A stretch of DNA of 64,000 nucleotides, taken from contig JAETRD010000014.1 of the NCBI GenBank assembly GCA_021770345.1, positions 62,001 through 126,000 on the forward strand, read 5' to 3'. The notes below the pieces were generated by a model. The model had not been told where the DNA came from. It saw only the letters and a list, made by a program, of their open reading frames with translations, and made no database searches. Source of the stretch: Lachnospiraceae bacterium. GTDB lineage: Bacteria > Bacillota > Clostridia > Lachnospirales > Lachnospiraceae. The translations under genes were made by a program, and so were the position numbers. Below are positions 61,134 through 64,000 of this stretch, one piece after another (position 1 is the first letter of the stretch; every line of letters starts with the position of its first letter).

Positions 61134-62656
61134 AAATCATAAATCTCCGTATATTTTTCCGTGAAATAGCGCATCAGCGGTTTCGCCGAAACTTCCCTGC
61201 CGCACACCGCCGTAAGAACCTCTTTTGGCGTGCGCGTGCTCCCGTACTGATGGATGTGCGTATTCAGCCATTTTGTAATTTCGGAAATCCGCCCTTCCGC
61301 AAGAATCGCATCCACGCTGCCGAGTTCCTTCTCGATGGTCTCTAAATACATGCCGTCATAGATGCTGCCGAGCAGGTAGCTCGGGAAATAGCCGAAACTG
61401 CCGTCGGACCAGTGCATATCCTGTAAGATGCCTTCGGCGTCATTCTGCGGTGTAACATGCAGGTATTCCTGCATTTTCTGATTCCAGAGCGCCGGAAGCT
61501 CCTCCACCGCCACATTGTCCCGGAAAATCGCCTTCTCCAGCTCATAGCGGATAATAATGTGGAAGCAGTATGTCACCTCGTCGGCCTCGGTGCGGATCAG
61601 GCTGTTTTTCACAAGGTTGATTCTCCGGTAAAACACCTCGAACGGAATCTCTTTAAACTCCGGCAGAAGCTCGCCCAGTCTGCCGTAAATCGGCGCCCAG
61701 AAGCTGCGCCTGCGCCCTAAGATATTCTCGTAGAACCGGGACTGGCTCTCATGGATTCCCATGTAATTACAGCTCCCCGCGACCGTGTTGTCATAGGCCG
61801 GGTTGACATTCTGCTCGAAGATGCCGTGCCCGCCCTCGTGAATCGCCGAAAACATTGCGCTGATCGGTTCATCCTCGTGGTAATGGTTGCTGATTCTGAC
61901 GTCCTTTGAGTTAAAGTTTAACGTGAAGGGATGCTCCGTCTCCCCCACGCAGCCCGCGTCCCGACGGAACCCGATGTATTCTAACAGCATGTCCTGCACG
62001 GCCTTCTGTCCGTTGACGTCAAAGGTTTTCGCAAAAAGCGCCTCCTCGGCCGCCTGCTCTTTTCCTCTGCGGCTCTGCGCCTCCAAAATCTTGTCCACGA
62101 GCGGAACAAGCTCCGCCTTAAGCTCCGTAAACAGCTTATCGATCGACGCCGAATCCATCCCTTCCTCGTACTGGTCGAGCAGCGCGTCGTATACTTCCTT
62201 CCCCGGGTCGGTATAGGTCGTAACCTCTTTGGTCCGCTCGATCATCTTTTTCAGATGCGGCGCAAACATCGCAAAATCCGATGCGTTTTTCGCCTCTCTC
62301 CACGCGTTGCCGGACTCCGCCCGCTCCCTTGTAAACGCCTCGTAGAGCTCCACCGGAATCCGCTTGTTCCGGTCATAGTCGCGCTTCATGCGCGTCACGA
62401 TAAACTTCCACATATCGTCTAACGCGTCAAACTCCTCCGGCGCGGCAAGCGCATCTAAAAGCGCGCCCATTTTCCCGGAAGTGCTCATCGTAAACGAATC
62501 CGTGGAGAACTTTGTCATCGCCTCCACATGCGCCGCCTGCCCGAGCTTTGGAACGCTTGTCTCCATATCCCAGTAGAGCAGCTCTACCACATGGTCGTAC
62601 AAGCTGATCTCCTTTAAATATGCCTGCAGTTCTTCTGATTTTTTGCTCATCGCCAT
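61130..62656 (-). CDS. Carboxypeptidase M32 (Taq-type)
   Basis: A 508-residue zinc carboxypeptidase. The HExxH motif appears as HEGGH (H273, E274, H277), followed by the ESQSRFYENILGR block holding the third zinc ligand; the DVRISNHYHEDEP block lies just upstream of HEGGH. Length matches the family (about 500). It releases C-terminal residues from peptides in the cytoplasm. A second in-frame ATG lies at 62650. It is cotranscribed with the HAD and DHH genes. Confidence 0.92.
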   Translation of the reverse strand: MAMSKKSEELQAYLKEISLYDHVVELLYWDMETSVPKLGQAAHVEAMTKFSTDSFTMSTSGKMGALLDALAAPEEFDALDDMWKFIVTRMKRDYDRNKRIPVELYEAFTRERAESGNAWREAKNASDFAMFAPHLKKMIERTKEVTTYTDPGKEVYDALLDQYEEGMDSASIDKLFTELKAELVPLVDKILEAQSRRGKEQAAEEALFAKTFDVNGQKAVQDMLLEYIGFRRDAGCVGETEHPFTLNFNSKDVRISNHYHEDEPISAMFSAIHEGGHGIFEQNVNPAYDNTVAGSCNYMGIHESQSRFYENILGRRRSFWAPIYGRLGELLPEFKEIPFEVFYRRINLVKNSLIRTEADEVTYCFHIIIRYELEKAIFRDNVAVEELPALWNQKMQEYLHVTPQNDAEGILQDMHWSDGSFGYFPSYLLGSIYDGMYLETIEKELGSVDAILAEGRISEITKWLNTHIHQYGSTRTPKEVLTAVCGREVSAKPLMRYFTEKYTEIYDL

Positions 62657-62783
62657 TCTCGCTTTCTGTTATTTTACCTGTGATTGCTATATATATTGTC
62701 TATTTTAACACAACTTCATACAGATGTCATATCCTATCTAACGGTTCGCCTGTCAAAAATACTGCGGTCATATATCTGCCAAA

Positions 62784-62813
62784 TAAAAAACGACAGAGCT
62801 TTACGCTCTGCCG
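62784..62813 (-). terminator. Terminator of the DUF6440 gene
   Basis: Minus strand CGGCAGAGC-GTAAA-GCTCTGTCG followed by TTTTTTATT (62791-62784). A strong rho-independent terminator. Confidence 0.85.
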
Positions 62814-62822
62814 CTGATTTTC

Positions 62823-63002
62823 TTATTTGACGGGAGTCACAATCGGCTTCCCGTTCTGATCTACTAAAATACTCATTCCACATCCCGGTGTCAGAGTAGA
62901 AGCAGCCAACAGGTAGTTTACGCCGGTTTCTGTGTCTACAATAATCTTTTCCACATTGGTGGCGCCCTGAGAGTAAACTTCTACAAAACGTTTTTCCGCC
63001 AT
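62823..63002 (-). CDS. DUF6440 family small protein
   Basis: A 59-residue protein starting MAEKRFVEVYSQG after AAAGGAG. It shows the DUF6440 pattern: KIIVDTETGVNYLLAAS then GCGMSILVDQNGKPIV. All-beta, function unknown, often a stand-alone gene in Firmicutes. The longer frame upstream lacks a ribosome site. Confidence 0.8.
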   Translation of the reverse strand: MAEKRFVEVYSQGATNVEKIIVDTETGVNYLLAASTLTPGCGMSILVDQNGKPIVTPVK

Positions 63003-63138
63003 ACGCTCATCTCCTTTCTCATTCTGCGGTTTCACCACCACAAACATATCATAAAAATGCCTCCGGATGGCTCGAATTTCCCGAATGAACATCCAAATTT
63101 CCTAAACGGAACAGGACAAAAACCGAACGGGAGAGGCT

Positions 63139-63876
63139 TCATCCGCCCTCCCCCGTTTTTCTGCGAAGTTCTGACTTTCCCCTGCGGGAAAGCAGGCATT
63201 CGCGGCCGCCAACCCACAGTTTATTGTGTTTTAAGTCCACCGCCCCGATCTTATCCGCCGCCACAAGGTAAGCCCGGTGCGTGCGGACAAACCGGTTTCC
63301 CAGCTGAGTTTCCAGTTCGTTAAGGCTGCCCAGAAAATCCATTCGGCTATTGGCTGTGTGAAGCAAGACATGGTGGGAAACGGAGGCGGTTTCAAAAAAG
63401 AGAATCTCGCTCAGCGGAATGTGACGCACCACATCTCCCGTCCGCAGGGTGAACGTCTCCGCGGGGTCCTGCCGTTCCGCCAACAGACGCGCATGTATTT
63501 CTTCGAGACACCGCGCAGCCGACGGCCCGATCTGTTCCGGCTGCTTAACGATGTAGTCAAACGCCTCCAGATGATATTGAAATGTGCGCCACGCCAAATC
63601 GCCGTAACCGGTGATATAGACCAACGTGCCGTGAGGGTCTTTCCGCCGCAGCTCCCGCCCCAGCCGGAAACCGTCCCATTCCCCGTCTTTTAACTCCACA
63701 TCCAGAAAGTAGATGTTCCGGCTGCCGTTTTCCACTGCGTCGAGCAGTTCCTGCGCGCCGACGGCACTGCACACAACCTTCATATCATAATCTTCGGCAA
63801 AAATCTTCCGTTCCAGGGCGGTCTGAATCTCGTGGCGGACAGCGTCCTCGTCATCACAGAGATATATTCCGATCAT
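63139..63876 (-). CDS. LytTR-family response regulator (AgrA-like)
   Basis: A 245-residue regulator: receiver with D59 (IYFLDVELKDGEWDG) and a LytTR DNA-binding domain (VRHIPLSEILFFETASVSHH; FVRTHRAYLVAADKIGAVDL). It belongs with the GHKL kinase whose stop overlaps its ATG by 3 bases. Peptide quorum-sensing or bacteriocin systems often use this pair; no peptide gene is visible inside the window. Confidence 0.88.
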   Translation of the reverse strand: MIGIYLCDDEDAVRHEIQTALERKIFAEDYDMKVVCSAVGAQELLDAVENGSRNIYFLDVELKDGEWDGFRLGRELRRKDPHGTLVYITGYGDLAWRTFQYHLEAFDYIVKQPEQIGPSAARCLEEIHARLLAERQDPAETFTLRTGDVVRHIPLSEILFFETASVSHHVLLHTANSRMDFLGSLNELETQLGNRFVRTHRAYLVAADKIGAVDLKHNKLWVGGRECLLSRRGKSELRRKTGEGG

Positions 63877-64000
63877 GGTCCGTCCTCCACTGTCAACTCC
63901 TGCACAAACACTCCGTTCTCCCAGGCGGTGCAGGCGGAAGCATTGGGATAATTCTTCAAAATGCGCTGATAACCGGACAGCCCCAGGCCCCGGCCCGCTC
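63873..64000 (-). CDS. C-terminus of a GHKL sensor kinase
   Basis: Only the last 42 or so residues are in the window: SGRGLGLSGYQRILKNYPNA followed by a short strand and stop. The GRGLGL glycine box is the end of a GHKL (AgrC/NatK-like) ATPase. It overlaps the LytTR regulator gene, which fixes the pairing. Confidence 0.75.
   Translation of the reverse strand, partial: AGRGLGLSGYQRILKNYPNASACTAWENGVFVQELTVEDGP

Noticed and set aside
63139-64000. Agr-like quorum-sensing peptide gene
   Set aside because: Kinase end and regulator are present, but no AgrD- or AgrB-like gene is inside the window.

Overview
The window looks like a chromosome segment of a gut-type Firmicute in or near the Lachnospiraceae. 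The evidence is the sporulation sigma factor SigH in the conserved order cysS-mrnC-rlmB-sigH, an isoleucine T-box in front of ileS, a B12-dependent methionine synthase without a reactivation domain, a permuted GH3 beta-glucosidase, and Shine-Dalgarno-led genes with AUG, GUG and UUG starts. Almost every chromosomal gene lies on the minus strand. No rRNA and no CRISPR array was seen.

Region 1 (1 to about 19.4 kb) is most of a Mu-like transposable prophage, reading right to left. From its outer end inward it has an end region full of repeats, a rightward cI-like repressor with a 17-bp operator dyad, leftward early genes (Ner-like regulator, DDE transposase MuA, ATPase MuB, GemA and small proteins), then endolysin and a Mor/C-type activator. 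The late head operon follows: holin candidate, gp25/gp26-like proteins, small and large terminase, portal, MuF, protease with nested scaffold, decoration protein and major head protein. A DUF1320 protein runs off the window edge; tail genes must lie further left. Between the Mor gene and the late operon sits a separate plus-strand locus of two tiny membrane peptides and an XRE regulator. It has its own strong promoter with a dyad operator filling the spacer, and is the best candidate here for an undescribed system.

Region 2 (19.6 to 23.2 kb) carries an OmpR-type two-component system with a partner lipoprotein, tied together by a shared 20-bp box upstream of both transcription units, plus the C-terminal remnant of an Rpn-type nuclease/transposase. 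With the prophage it follows sigH, so this looks like an insertion hot spot.

Region 3 (23.2 to 31.5 kb) is housekeeping: sigH, rlmB, mrnC, cysS, cysE (behind a promoter and attenuator) and ispF with a repeat-extended C-terminus. An MBOAT/SGNH-like acyl-transfer pair, a small conserved protein, and tRNA-Met and tRNA-Val follow.

Region 4 (31.6 to 39.5 kb) has metH overlapping mnmA, a FliD-C-like repeat protein, a CBS-domain protein, ung, hisF and hisH.

Region 5 (39.5 to 48.7 kb) is a signalling block: a large acidic/basic single-pass membrane protein, CheV, a lipoprotein, a histidine kinase/response regulator pair, a coiled-coil membrane protein, a TPR-GGDEF diguanylate cyclase, a membrane-tethered LuxR-type regulator and a MotA-like membrane protein.

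Region 6 (48.8 to 64 kb) has ileS (T-box controlled) overlapping glgP, an AraC regulator/esterase/GH3 glycoside-use cluster with recognisable activator half-sites, a DHH phosphoesterase, a HAD phosphatase, an M32 carboxypeptidase, a DUF6440 protein, and an AgrA-like LytTR regulator with the end of its GHKL kinase.
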